Shown: positions 16,199-25,553 of the stretch, one piece after another
How the letters are laid out: each line of letters opens with the position of its first letter
Position numbering within the stretch: the first letter of the stretch is position 1
NCBI RefSeq assembly: GCF_016907895.1
Contig: NZ_JAFBCV010000001.1
Location: forward strand, 124,001 to 188,000
Direction: 5' to 3'
Length of the DNA stretch: 64,000 nt
From: Shouchella xiaoxiensis
Lineage (GTDB): Bacteria; Bacillota; Bacilli; Bacillales; Bacillaceae_D
Program-made: the position numbers and the translations under genes
The notes under the pieces: generated by a model
Seen by the model: only the letters and a program-made list of their open reading frames with translations
What the model was told of the DNA's origin: nothing
Database searches by the model: none

Positions 16199-17209
16199 AT
16201 GAATCAACAGCAAATTCAGTTAAAGAGCCGCCCTGATGGCTGGCCAACTACGGAAACGTTTGATTTTAAGGAAGTTGAAATAGAAGAACCGAAGCAAGGT
16301 GAGGTTTCGGTAAAAACCCTCTACTTATCAGTCGATCCGTATATGCGTGGTCGTATGAGTGATGCGAAGTCCTATGTGGAACCGTTTGAAGTAGGTAAGC
16401 CGCTAAACGGTGGAATTGTGGCTGAAGTCGTTAAAAGTGAATCGGATCAACTCGCTGTTGGCGACGTTGTTACAGGAGCGCTTGATTGGCAAGAATACAA
16501 TACCGTTTCTGCTGAGAGCGTGCGTAAATTGAACTTACACGGCGCATCGCCATCAACCGCACTCGGCGTTTTAGGCATGCCTGGATTAACTGCGTATTTC
16601 GGCATGTATCATATCGGGGAACCGCAAAAAGGAGAAACCGTTGTTGTCTCTGGTGCGGCAGGTGCGGTTGGTTCCATTGCCGGTCAGCTCGCTAAGCGCA
16701 AAGGCGCAAGAGTTGTTGGGATCGTTGGGTCGAAAGAAAAAGAAGACTACATCAAGTCGCTCGGTTTCGATGAAGCCGTCAATTATAAGGATGAATCATT
16801 TGCGTCTGCATTGAAAGAAGCTTGTCCGGACGGGATCGATGTCTATTTTGAAAATGTCGGCGGTGACGTATCCGATCAAGTATGGCCGCTGTTAAATACA
16901 TTTGCCCGCGTGCCTGTGTGTGGAGCGATTTCCGCTTATAATTTGGAACAAGGTGAGCAGGATATCGGCGCACGTGTGCAAGGCTTTCTTGTGAAGTCCC
17001 GCGTGAAAATGCAAGGCTTTCTAGTTGGCGATTTCCGTGATCATTACCGTGATGCCTACGCTGAACTGTCAGGAATTGTTCAGTCCGGCGAGCTCACGTT
17101 TGAAGAGACGATTCATCAAGGCTTAGATAAAGTGCCAGATGCATTTCTCGGCTTGTTTAAAGGAGAGAATATCGGAAAACAGCTTGTTCAAGTTAGTGAG
17201 TCTAAATAA
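16199..17209 (+). CDS. yfmJ: NADP-dependent medium-chain oxidoreductase (YfmJ/leukotriene-B4 dehydrogenase-like)
   Basis: 336 residues from the ATG at 16199, chosen for the AAAGGAGG at about 16181-16188; a longer frame begins upstream without a ribosome binding site. The protein has SVDPYMRGRMSD near the N-terminus, the Rossmann signature VVSGAAGAVGSIAGQLAKRKG near residue 150 and DVYFENVGGD, which place it with the zinc-free MDR reductases (curcumin, alkenal and prostaglandin reductases). These reduce alpha,beta-unsaturated carbonyls with NADPH. Length and sequence fit B. subtilis YfmJ. The substrate is unknown. Confidence 0.85.
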   Translation: MNQQQIQLKSRPDGWPTTETFDFKEVEIEEPKQGEVSVKTLYLSVDPYMRGRMSDAKSYVEPFEVGKPLNGGIVAEVVKSESDQLAVGDVVTGALDWQEYNTVSAESVRKLNLHGASPSTALGVLGMPGLTAYFGMYHIGEPQKGETVVVSGAAGAVGSIAGQLAKRKGARVVGIVGSKEKEDYIKSLGFDEAVNYKDESFASALKEACPDGIDVYFENVGGDVSDQVWPLLNTFARVPVCGAISAYNLEQGEQDIGARVQGFLVKSRVKMQGFLVGDFRDHYRDAYAELSGIVQSGELTFEETIHQGLDKVPDAFLGLFKGENIGKQLVQVSESK

Positions 17210-17216
17210 GGAAAAT

Positions 17217-17242
17217 AGAGCGGCGCGAAGAAGCGCCGCTCT
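17217..17242. terminator. terminator between yfmJ and the convergent WYL regulator
   Basis: AGAGCGGCGC (17217-17226) pairs perfectly with GCGCCGCTCT (17233-17242). Both sides are followed by T-containing sequence, so it may work in both directions. Confidence 0.65.
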
Positions 17243-18209
17243 ATTTGTCTTTCTCTTCATAAAGGGCAACAATTCGCTTGGCTGCATTAAGAACAGCTAC
17301 CTTGACCTCCTTAGGCTCAATGATTTCTACCTCACTGTTAAAACCAAGAATCCATTCAACTGCTTCCTGCTTTGACTGAAACGTAAGATCGAGAAGGGAC
17401 GCGACTCCTTCATTCTCTTTAATGGAATAGTCATGAATAAAGATCGGCTGGTACGTTAGTCGGTGTAAGCTGGTATTTGCGATTCGTACCTGTACGTCGT
17501 AGCGGGGCAGACGCTTGATGAAATCCGTTTTTGACTGAAGCCAGTAGTCTTTCAGCTGAAAGTGAAGCGGTCGGACAAATGTGTCTTCCAAGATTTCAGC
17601 AAAGACAATTCGCGACAGCCGGTAGTTGCGAATCTCTCCGTCTCTCATAGCGATGAGGTACCAGTTTTTTTGCTTCACAACAAGACCCAGTGGTTCAAGG
17701 GTTCGTTCCTTTTTTTGCTGATCATGGCCAACGTAATGGATCTTTAATTTACAGTTTGTAAAAACGGCATCTTGAATTACGTCGAAATAAGGTTGGTCCT
17801 GAATCGCTGTCTCACGCCATGTTCCTGTGTCGATATAGATCCGTTCCCAAATAACTTTTGTCTGCTCGATCGCGGCATGGGGTAGAGCGTTAAGGAGCTT
17901 TTCGCGGACATACTCTGCTTCTTTTGGTATCCCTAAATCATGCATTACTTGATCATGGGGCAACGCTAAAAGCGACTGGAGTTCCTCTGGCTTGAGATAG
18001 GCTAGTTGTTTACTGAAACCTTCTAACAAGGACCAACCACCATGCTTTCCACGAGCTGAATAAACAGGGATGCCGACTAGGCTAAGTGCATCCATATCAC
18101 GTAAAATCGTTCGAACGGATACGTGTAGTTCGGTCGCCAGCTGTTCTGCTGTGAGCCGTTCGCTATTTTGTAAGCGGATGATAATTTGTAGCAATCGTTC
18201 TGCTCGCAT
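17241..18209 (-). CDS. HTH-WYL transcriptional regulator (YafY type)
   Basis: 322 residues. The N-terminal winged helix (about 1-60, with LTAEQLATELHVSVRTILRDMDAL) is of the HTH_11/DeoR kind. A WYL domain follows (about 135-215) with PLGLVVKQKNWYLIAMRDGEIRNYRLSRI, then a C-terminal WCX-like region to residue 320. WYL domains sense small ligands or nucleic acid. It is divergent from the dihydrofolate-reductase-like gene at 18319, separated by about 110 bases, which makes that gene its likely target. Confidence 0.85.
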   Translation of the reverse strand: MRAERLLQIIIRLQNSERLTAEQLATELHVSVRTILRDMDALSLVGIPVYSARGKHGGWSLLEGFSKQLAYLKPEELQSLLALPHDQVMHDLGIPKEAEYVREKLLNALPHAAIEQTKVIWERIYIDTGTWRETAIQDQPYFDVIQDAVFTNCKLKIHYVGHDQQKKERTLEPLGLVVKQKNWYLIAMRDGEIRNYRLSRIVFAEILEDTFVRPLHFQLKDYWLQSKTDFIKRLPRYDVQVRIANTSLHRLTYQPIFIHDYSIKENEGVASLLDLTFQSKQEAVEWILGFNSEVEIIEPKEVKVAVLNAAKRIVALYEEKDK

Positions 18210-18318
18210 TTGTTCACCTCATTTCTGTATTCTTTCCTAAATAATAGCCGATTAATAGGACAGAGGATGTCATATTTCACATGTATACTGATTGTATCTT
18301 AAAAAAAGAGGTGTTCAC

Positions 18319-18855
18319 ATGCAAAATGAACGAAAGGTTGTCTTATTTATCGCAACAAGTTTGGATGGTTATATTGCCACAAAAGAAGAGTCACTGGAAT
18401 GGTTGTTTGAAGTAGAAGGAGAAGGAGATAATGGCATAGCGGCATTTTATGATACAACCGATACCGTCATCATGGGTCGAAAAACGTATGACTGGATTAA
18501 GGAACAGGACGATAGTGCGGACGAGCCATACAGCGATCGGCTGAGCTATGTTTTTACGCGCACGCCAAGAGAAAACAGTGGCCATTCACAGTTTATTACG
18601 GAAGATCCGGCCTCATTTGTAAAGCAGTTGAAACAAGAGGAAGGTCAGAAAATATGGCTTGTTGGTGGCGGCGAGCTAATTGCAAGCTTTATTCAAGCAG
18701 GCTTGCTTGATGAAATCATTGTAACGATCGCTCCAAAACTTATTGGCGCAGGTATCCCGTTATTTTTACAAAGAGATTCGCAATTGAATTTGCGTTTGCA
18801 AGGCGTTCAGACGTTTAACCAATTTGTTGAGCTTCATTACCATGTCGAGCACTAG
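18319..18855 (+). CDS. dihydrofolate reductase family protein (RibD C-terminal fold, YyaP-like)
   Basis: 178 residues from the ATG at 18319, preceded by AGAGGTG; the longer frame at 18292 has no ribosome binding site. It has VVLFIATSLDGYIA, TVIMGRKTYDWI near residue 55, and IWLVGGGELIASFIQAGLLDEI near 120, motifs of the RibD-C/DHFR-like superfamily that bind NADPH. Members of this small group are usually uncharacterised reductases and not the folate enzyme. It is probably controlled by the divergent WYL regulator. Confidence 0.82.
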   Translation: MQNERKVVLFIATSLDGYIATKEESLEWLFEVEGEGDNGIAAFYDTTDTVIMGRKTYDWIKEQDDSADEPYSDRLSYVFTRTPRENSGHSQFITEDPASFVKQLKQEEGQKIWLVGGGELIASFIQAGLLDEIIVTIAPKLIGAGIPLFLQRDSQLNLRLQGVQTFNQFVELHYHVEH

Positions 18856-18922
18856 TATAGTGAAACTTATTGAGCGTAGTCCCGTAAATGGAGGTAAGGA
18901 TTGAGAAGGTGGGGAAGCGGGA

Positions 18923-19201
18923 ATGGAACAGACAAAGGGAAATAAAGAAGGAACGACTGTACTGCAAGTGAGTTTGTTGCTCTTAACGATACTGGTAATG
19001 TCCGTGTTGATTTGGGCGGGCTTCACTGGTCAGCAAGAGCTATTTCCATTATTACTGGGCATTACCCTAACTTTATCAATGAGCAACCTCTATTTACTTA
19101 ACCGAGGAACAAAGCTCGGAAAATGGTACAAAGGAGCAATGATTATTGCGAGTCTTAGCATTGTTCTCGGAATCTTAAATTTGGTTTTTCTGAAAGGATG
19201 A
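18923..19201 (+). CDS. small membrane protein, YczI-like (DUF3953)
   Basis: 92 residues with three hydrophobic segments (about 15-35, 43-61 and 71-91) and the conserved stretch NLYLLNRGTKLGKWYKGAMI typical of the YczI family. Function unknown. Its stop overlaps the region of the next reading frame, so it probably shares a transcript with the broken gene that follows. Confidence 0.7.
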   Translation: MEQTKGNKEGTTVLQVSLLLLTILVMSVLIWAGFTGQQELFPLLLGITLTLSMSNLYLLNRGTKLGKWYKGAMIIASLSIVLGILNLVFLKG

Positions 19202-19208
19202 CAAGCAA

Positions 19209-19437
19209 ATGTTGTGGATTATTACGCAAAACAAAACAGAGCGTTATTAGCGTAACTGAAGTAACGATTAGCGGAAAGAAGATTCAAGGAATTGGCACAA
19301 CAGGATTAAATGAATGGGGTAAACTGCTCGGTAAATATGACTCGAAAGAAAGAGCAGAGAGCATCGTGGAAGAAATCTACCGCACGCTTGCCGAAAGCGA
19401 TCGCTTTTCGATTACGTATACGATGCCAAGAGATTAA
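19209..19437 (+). pseudogene. small conserved Bacillus protein, frameshifted near its start
   Basis: The proper start is the ATG at 19209, with AAAGGATG about 10 bases upstream. That frame reads MLWIITQNKT and stops at 19248-19250. From about 19237 the adjacent frame continues QSVISVTEVTISGKKIQGIG and on to YTMPRD at 19437, so one extra A in the AAAA run at 19233-19236 breaks the gene. The alternative ATG at 19198 restores an open frame but its Shine-Dalgarno bases abut it with no spacing. Intact relatives, as I recall them, start MLWIITQNK. Function unknown. A sequencing error in the A-run is possible. Confidence 0.6.
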
Positions 19438-19530
19438 TGGCGTATTGCTATTATAAAAATGGCCCCTGATGTGTGAGCGCAAAAGGGGTAATTTGGTTTT
19501 TGCGCTTTTTTCAAAAAGGAGGAGATGAAG

Positions 19531-19953
19531 ATGTACGTTTCTGAACAGAACTTCTGGGGACCTTTTTTGCTTATAATGCTCGTTTTCCTGTTGTTATTAT
19601 GGATCTTTAATTGGGTGACACGGAAGCTGTTAAAGGTGGAAAAAAAGCCGCTATTTTCGTACAACCATATCACGGAGAAACATAAAAAAGTTGACTGGAC
19701 CATACGGATTACGTTTATCGTCTCTGTTTTCGTGAACGTATTTATTACTGTTTCAATACCAGGCTGGCCAGTCCAACCTGGTGTCTTAATAATCATCTTT
19801 ATCATCGTACTTGAAATAGCCAGAGCCGTATTTGAAAAAAAGTATGCCGAAAATGAAAATGATTACAAGTTTACGTTGTATCAGCTTGGATTTATCGTCC
19901 TTCTGTTTTCAATTATTTTATTCTCGGGCGTATTTGAACGACTATTTTTCTAA
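19531..19953 (+). CDS. membrane protein, DUF4181-like
   Basis: 140 residues from ATG 19531, 8 bases after AAGGAGG; ATG 19525 is too close to it. Four hydrophobic segments (about 8-28, 61-77, 81-99 and 116-136), with a basic stretch between the first two. It resembles the DUF4181 family of Bacillus membrane proteins. Function unknown. Confidence 0.7.
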   Translation: MYVSEQNFWGPFLLIMLVFLLLLWIFNWVTRKLLKVEKKPLFSYNHITEKHKKVDWTIRITFIVSVFVNVFITVSIPGWPVQPGVLIIIFIIVLEIARAVFEKKYAENENDYKFTLYQLGFIVLLFSIILFSGVFERLFF

Positions 19954-19982
19954 GGAAATAGGGTATGCGGAGGATGTGGCGA

Positions 19983-20912
19983 ATGAATAAATTAACTAGT
20001 TTTCAAGTTTCACAGGCCGTCTCGCAGGCATGGTCAAGTCAGTCAAGCTCAAAGTGGACTGAAGCCAATCCAGCACGTGGCCAGTGTGGTGTGACAGCGA
20101 TTGTTGTGCAAGAGCTGTTAGGTGGGGATATTTACAAAACGAAGCTGACAGATGGCTGGCATTATTATAATCGAATTGAGCAGAAACGGTATGATCTGAG
20201 CAAATCTCAGTTTCAAATAAAGCTGGATTATAGCGATACGCCGTCAAGCCGAGAAGAGGCCTGGACTGATACAACTGAACAACAATATCGGAGTTTAAAA
20301 GAGCGAACATTGGTGCATCTTGATACAATCAAACAAGGGAAGATTTTGTTTAACGGCACCCCGCTCCTACATACGGGGCGTCTGTTGTTAAGACGATTTA
20401 CCCATGAAGATGTCAGCAGTGTGTTCGCGAACTGGATCTCCGATGAACGGGTGACGGATAACCGCGTCAATGGCGCTCATAAGTCGATTGCTGAAACGGA
20501 ACAGCGTGTTGCTACGATTCTCTCATCCTATCAAAATGAGGACTTCTGTTATTGGGCAATCACGTTAAAAGGGACGGGCGAGCTGATTGGTGAAATCGAC
20601 TTATACGATTTTGGGAAGATGACATCGAATTGCGCAGTTGGCTATTCGATTGGCTTTAAGTGGTGGAGCAGAGGCTACTGTACCGAGGCACTAAAAGCAG
20701 TCGTTTCATACGGTTTTGAGCAAATGAATGTCCACAAAATTGAAGCAGCTCATAATACCGATAACCTAGCTTCCGGCAAGGTGTTAAAAAAAGCAGGCAT
20801 GCAGCAGGAGGGGGTTGTCCGCGATATGATCCGCAATTCAAAAGGTCAGTATAAAGACTGCGCGATTTGGGGGATTTTGCAGACCGATTACGTAGGTGGT
20901 GGGGATAAATAA
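19983..20912 (+). CDS. YunG-like domain fused to a RimJ-type GNAT acetyltransferase
   Basis: 309 residues from ATG 19983, following GCGGAGG. Residues 1-115 resemble B. subtilis YunG, with AWSSQSSSKWTEANPARGQC, GVTAIVVQELLGGDIYKT and GWHYYNRI. Residues about 125-305 form a GNAT domain of the ribosomal-protein acetyltransferase type, with GRLLLRRFTHEDV, IGFKWWSRGYCTEALKAVVS and NLASGKVLKKAGM. The frame is continuous across both parts. It abuts the kinase-like gene at 20913 with no gap, which suggests joint function. The substrate is unknown. Confidence 0.75.
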   Translation: MNKLTSFQVSQAVSQAWSSQSSSKWTEANPARGQCGVTAIVVQELLGGDIYKTKLTDGWHYYNRIEQKRYDLSKSQFQIKLDYSDTPSSREEAWTDTTEQQYRSLKERTLVHLDTIKQGKILFNGTPLLHTGRLLLRRFTHEDVSSVFANWISDERVTDNRVNGAHKSIAETEQRVATILSSYQNEDFCYWAITLKGTGELIGEIDLYDFGKMTSNCAVGYSIGFKWWSRGYCTEALKAVVSYGFEQMNVHKIEAAHNTDNLASGKVLKKAGMQQEGVVRDMIRNSKGQYKDCAIWGILQTDYVGGGDK

Positions 20913-21878
20913 ATGCAAGATTTTGAAGCGAAAAGAGCAAAGGTGCTAGAGCTAGGCAGTTACTTGGAAAATGGAAGCTATCGATTCAGCACAGACCTCA
21001 GGGTGATGTATAAAGAGACGATGAAAGAAAGTCCGATTCTATCCAGTTTTGAACCAGACACACAATCTATACATATAAATGACGATCGTCCCAAGCTGTT
21101 TACTGGGACAATTCTCTGGTATTGCAGCAATGGCGACATAAAACTATTCTCAGAAACGGAAACGCTTATTCTTTGTGCCAATAAAGAAAATTACTCGAGA
21201 AAAATCAACAATCAAGCGCATTTCGCTCCTCATTTTCGGACGCCAAAACTGCTTCAACAAGATGATAAGGCTCTTTTGCTCGTAGAAGAGTTTGTCCCGT
21301 TTAGACCAAAAAAAGCGCAGGATCATTCGTTCATCCTGAGCACAATTTATGAGGATTATACTCGTTATTTTACCGAGATGAAGCATCAGTCAAAGGTAAC
21401 GTACCGAACGATGAACGAGCTGCTTCAAACGAGTCCACATGCGCTTTATTTGCAAGATTATCAGCAGATTGTCACTGAAATTGATCGTGCCTTATTTGAT
21501 GTGAAGTTTCCATTTCTAAAGCTGCATGGCGACTTGTGGACAGATAATCTGCTGCTAGGAAGTGAGGGGTTGTGGTACATCGATTGGGACGAATCTGCTG
21601 AGTACATCTTCTTTTACGATTTCTTTAAGCTTATCTGGAATGAGCTTGATGTTCATCAGGATACCAGCTTTTACGACTCCTATATCAATGGTCAGTTTGA
21701 TAGTCAGCTTGAGCGGATTTTCAATTTGTTTGGCATGGATTATCAGCCTGAGCTCAAGCAATCGTATTTCTGTCTCTTTTTCTTAAACTATATTCTTAAT
21801 GATAAAAGCTTGATGACGTATGAATTGAAGCGTGTTGAACTTGCAGATTTCAAACGGAAAGTGTTGAGTGGTTGGTGA
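20913..21878 (+). CDS. aminoglycoside phosphotransferase (APH)-family kinase-like protein
   Basis: 321 residues. The kinase-like catalytic loop is LKLHGDLWTDNLLL near residue 205 and the metal-binding Asp lies in WYIDWDESAEY near 226, as in APH and choline/fructosamine kinases. The start ATG directly follows the TAA of the YunG-GNAT fusion. The family phosphorylates small hydroxylated molecules; this member's substrate is unknown and antibiotic resistance should not be assumed. Confidence 0.75.
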   Translation: MQDFEAKRAKVLELGSYLENGSYRFSTDLRVMYKETMKESPILSSFEPDTQSIHINDDRPKLFTGTILWYCSNGDIKLFSETETLILCANKENYSRKINNQAHFAPHFRTPKLLQQDDKALLLVEEFVPFRPKKAQDHSFILSTIYEDYTRYFTEMKHQSKVTYRTMNELLQTSPHALYLQDYQQIVTEIDRALFDVKFPFLKLHGDLWTDNLLLGSEGLWYIDWDESAEYIFFYDFFKLIWNELDVHQDTSFYDSYINGQFDSQLERIFNLFGMDYQPELKQSYFCLFFLNYILNDKSLMTYELKRVELADFKRKVLSGW

Positions 21879-21880
21879 AG

Positions 21881-21914
21881 AAAAAAAGGCCATCAAGCTG
21901 ATTTGCTTGATGGC
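21881..21914 (-). terminator. intrinsic terminator of the aldo/keto reductase gene
   Basis: Reverse strand: GCCATCAAGC (21914-21905), 6-base loop, GCTTGATGGC (21898-21889), then seven T. Confidence 0.8.
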
Positions 21915-21920
21915 TGCTAC

Positions 21921-22817
<897 letters not shown>

Positions 22818-22878
22818 TCAATCTCTTTTCTATGTCAAATCCTTGCTGTTTCTTGCCTATTCCTATTAAGTGTAAACG

Positions 22879-23061
22879 TTACTTCTTACTCTCTTCTTTG
22901 TAATACTGATAGAAAAGATAACAGGCAATCGCAAGTAATATAAGAGGAAACAACAGCAACCCAGTAGAAAACAACAAAGAATAGTTCTGAGCGACGCCAA
23001 GTAAATAAGTAAATAGGACAAATGAAAAGGAAAGACTGATTACACCAGCAATTCATTTCAT
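22879..23061 (-). pseudogene. tiny membrane protein gene with premature stop at codon 3
   Basis: Reverse strand: AGAGG about 10 bases before ATG 23061, then AAA and TGA (23055-23053), then the same frame continues as IAGVISLSFSFVLFTYLLG with a second hydrophobic helix and a basic end YYKEESKK, stopping at 22879-22881. A restored product would have 60 residues and two membrane helices. The frame, ribosome binding site and membrane pattern suggest a gene lost by one base change. An alternative non-ATG start after the stop cannot be ruled out. Confidence 0.5.
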
Positions 23062-23158
23062 CTAATTATGCCTCTTTTCGGAAAAATGAGTTGAAAGTTA
23101 TTTCTTTCCATTATACGATTAATTTACCTAGAAGATAGGATAAAGAAAGGTGAATTTA

Positions 23159-23428
23159 ATGAAAACACGCAATCAGAAAATAATCGTGCTAAATGCAATC
23201 CCAAGCTTGATTCTAGCACTCTTCGTTTCAACCTTTTTTGCAGCGGGAGGGATTGCTGAGAACTATACGGATAGCTACTTTGTCGCACCGTTCTTCTTTA
23301 TTATTCTCCTTGTTTGGCTGATTGGCCTGATTTTAGGACTTGTTACGAGGAATGTGCTGCTTTCTGTTCCTCTGATGTATTTGTCGATCGTAATTGGGTT
23401 TGTTATCTCTTCATTGATTTATAATTAA
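23159..23428 (+). CDS. small membrane protein (3 TM)
   Basis: 89 residues from ATG 23159, 9 bases after GAAAGG; the GTG at 23150 touches the Shine-Dalgarno sequence and is rejected. Three hydrophobic segments lie at about 8-28, 41-62 and 66-86. It is followed 16 bases later by the deoxyribosyltransferase-like gene. Function unknown. Confidence 0.6.
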   Translation: MKTRNQKIIVLNAIPSLILALFVSTFFAAGGIAENYTDSYFVAPFFFIILLVWLIGLILGLVTRNVLLSVPLMYLSIVIGFVISSLIYN

Positions 23429-23444
23429 GTAGAGGTGAATAAAA

Positions 23445-23771
23445 ATGGTCGTAACGACATTGTGCGGGTCAACCAAGTTTAAAGAGGCATTTCTAGAAAT
23501 GGAAGCCGCACTAACGTTTAACGGACATATTGTTTTAAGCGTTGGTTTTTTTGAGCAAAGTGATGGACTCCATTTAACAAAAGAAAAAGTAATGATGCTT
23601 GGACAAATGCACTTTAAGAAGATTGATATGAGCGATGAGATTTTTGTGGTTGATGTCAACGGGTATATTGGGGAAAGTACGAGCAAAGAAATTGACTATG
23701 CTCGTAAGCAAGGAAAGAGGATAAGGTACTATTCGAAAGAGATAGAGGCTGTAACGGCATTTATAAAATAA
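23445..23771 (+). CDS. nucleoside 2-deoxyribosyltransferase-like protein
   Basis: 108 residues. TTLCGSTKFKEAFLEMEAAL near the N-terminus and MSDEIFVVDVNGYIGESTSK near residue 62, followed by EIDYARKQGK, are characteristic of the short deoxyribosyltransferase/DUF4406 superfamily, whose Rossmann-like fold binds nucleosides or nucleotides. A catalytic role is not established for these short members. Ribosome binding site AGAGGTGAAT. Confidence 0.7.
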   Translation: MVVTTLCGSTKFKEAFLEMEAALTFNGHIVLSVGFFEQSDGLHLTKEKVMMLGQMHFKKIDMSDEIFVVDVNGYIGESTSKEIDYARKQGKRIRYYSKEIEAVTAFIK

Positions 23772-23790
23772 GTGGAAGGGGATATGAATC

Positions 23791-24174
23791 ATGGGTGCTT
23801 GGGGAACGGGATTGTGGGAAGAGGATTTGGCCTGCGATATTCAAGATGAATGGAATGATCTAATGGATGATGGCACCAGCCCGCGAAAAGCAACGAAGGA
23901 GCTACTTAGCACTTGGCGGGCGGAGCTTTCTGATTACAATGATAAACAAGCGAAGCAAGCAGATGAGTCGATCTTATATATCTCCCTCGCGGCGCTGCAA
24001 ATGCGCCATCAAGCATTAACATCTTCGGTAAAAAAGAAGGCATTGCATCTGATTGAGCAAGGAGCAGACTTGGCCCTGTGGGAAGATGGCGACCAACAAG
24101 ATTACCAAGATAGACAGGCGGTGCTGACGCAGTTTAAGCAAAAGCTTGTTCAAGCAAAGGCGAGCTTTTTTTAA
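23791..24174 (+). CDS. DUF4259-family protein
   Basis: 127 residues, opening with MGAWGTGLWEEDLACDIQDE, the hallmark of DUF4259 proteins (a small acidic, helical, cytoplasmic family). No catalytic motif is visible. It is probably transcribed with 23445-23771, 19 bases upstream, and is followed by a strong terminator. Function unknown. Confidence 0.75.
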   Translation: MGAWGTGLWEEDLACDIQDEWNDLMDDGTSPRKATKELLSTWRAELSDYNDKQAKQADESILYISLAALQMRHQALTSSVKKKALHLIEQGADLALWEDGDQQDYQDRQAVLTQFKQKLVQAKASFF

Positions 24175-24176
24175 GA

Positions 24177-24209
24177 GGAACGTACACCACTTGGTGAACG
24201 TTCCTTTTC
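24177..24209 (+). terminator. intrinsic terminator
   Basis: GGAACGTACACC (24177-24188), loop ACTT, GGTGAACGTTCC (24193-24204), then TTTT. Confidence 0.8.
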
Positions 24210-24213
24210 TTGC

Positions 24214-25434
24214 TTAACCCGTGTCTTCGGTTGGCGCCGTTTTCTGTTTACCCGCAGTCGCTGGTTTTTTGGCCATTAGAACGAGTGCTGCTAGCGTGAC
24301 GAGTAAGCAGAACCAATTAATAAAGCGGAAGCCCAGTAAATCGGCTCCAGCCCCTCCTGCGACATTGCCGCCTAAGCGTCCAAGCGTTGTCGCGTTAGCG
24401 TAAATGGTTGCTGCTACGCCAGGTGATTGAGGCAGAAGGTCGGCGAAATAGCTTAAGCCATTCCCCATGACAATTGCCACAAATGTCGCTTGAAAAATCT
24501 GAGCGCCAACAAGATGCCATGTTTCCGTTGAGAGCCCGAGAATCATGAAGTAAATCGCGCCAACAGCACAGCCAAGTTTTAACAGGGACTGGTTGGAGAT
24601 GCGTGTGCTTAACGCTCCAAAAAGCAGCATAAGTGGTATTTCTAAGCCTGCACAGAGCGCGACTATAAACCCCACATCACCATAGGTACCACCAAGCTCA
24701 TGAATAATTAGTAACGGCGTGTTAATCGTATTTACGGCATTCACAGAAAACAACAGGATAAACGCAAGAAACGGAAGAATCATCTTTCTCGTCTCAGGCG
24801 AGGAGAGGATTGATAATCGTTTCACTGGTTTGGCGTTAGCCTGAATTTTTTTTCTTGGAAGCAATACGGTAACAAGGATGCCGATAATGATAAAGATAAA
24901 CGTTGTGCCAAGAAAAAGACCTCTGTAATCAAACGCAGCAAGCAGAACGGTGCCAATTAGTGGCCCGATTAAAAAACCTAAAGAAAAGAGTGAGCGCAGC
25001 AGTGACTTAGCGAGTGTTTTGTCTTTTACCTGACTGTCATTTGCTGATTCTTGAGCATAGGCAAACAGCTGCGGCATCGCGGCCGCCCCGATTCCAGTAA
25101 AAAAGCTAACCGCAAGCAATAGACCAATAAAGGAATCAAAGAAAAGGTAGGATGAATAACCGCAAGCTGAAGACAAAACGGCGGCAACAATTAGCCATTT
25201 TCGATCCATTCCGCTGTCCGAATAATTGGCTATAATTGTATTGGCGACAACACCTGCGAGAGAACTAGTCGCAATCAAAAAACCAAACGCCGTTACGCTC
25301 ATCCCAAGCTCGCTCGTCGCGTAGAGCGATAAGTAAGGCATTGTAATGGACACGCTTGTGCCAATCAGCAACATACAGATTATAAAAAGGCCGAAATGAT
25401 TAATTTGAAAAAGCTGTTTAAAGCGAACGAACAA
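24214..25434 (-). CDS. MFS sugar efflux transporter (SET family)
   Basis: 406 residues from a TTG at 25434, which has GGAGGG about 8 bases upstream; the ATG at 25458 has no ribosome binding site. Twelve hydrophobic segments, with LPYLSLYATSELG-like first loop and the MFS loop motif NYSDSGMDRKWLIV near residue 70. The pattern LLRSLFSLGFLIGPLIGT is typical of SetA/SetB-like sugar exporters. It is divergent from the AraC-type regulator at 25554, which may control it. Confidence 0.8.
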   Translation of the reverse strand: MFVRFKQLFQINHFGLFIICMLLIGTSVSITMPYLSLYATSELGMSVTAFGFLIATSSLAGVVANTIIANYSDSGMDRKWLIVAAVLSSACGYSSYLFFDSFIGLLLAVSFFTGIGAAAMPQLFAYAQESANDSQVKDKTLAKSLLRSLFSLGFLIGPLIGTVLLAAFDYRGLFLGTTFIFIIIGILVTVLLPRKKIQANAKPVKRLSILSSPETRKMILPFLAFILLFSVNAVNTINTPLLIIHELGGTYGDVGFIVALCAGLEIPLMLLFGALSTRISNQSLLKLGCAVGAIYFMILGLSTETWHLVGAQIFQATFVAIVMGNGLSYFADLLPQSPGVAATIYANATTLGRLGGNVAGGAGADLLGFRFINWFCLLVTLAALVLMAKKPATAGKQKTAPTEDTG

Positions 25435-25553
25435 GTGTATTCCCTCCACAACGGTCATCTGACTTCATTCTAGTATTGCAGAGAAAGAAGAACACATGGT
25501 ATCGTAATCGTATCAACTAATTGCCTAATACTCTCAATAAAAGAGGTGTTGTC

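Noticed and set aside
19198-19208. ATG 19198 as a normal start for the small gene
   Set aside because: The Shine-Dalgarno bases touch the ATG with no spacing, while ATG 19209 is spaced correctly, so a frameshifted gene is the better explanation.
22870-22883. cre-like TGTAAACGTTACTT upstream of the aldo/keto reductase
   Set aside because: The final CA of the consensus is missing and it overlaps the end of a broken coding frame, so it is not reported as a site.
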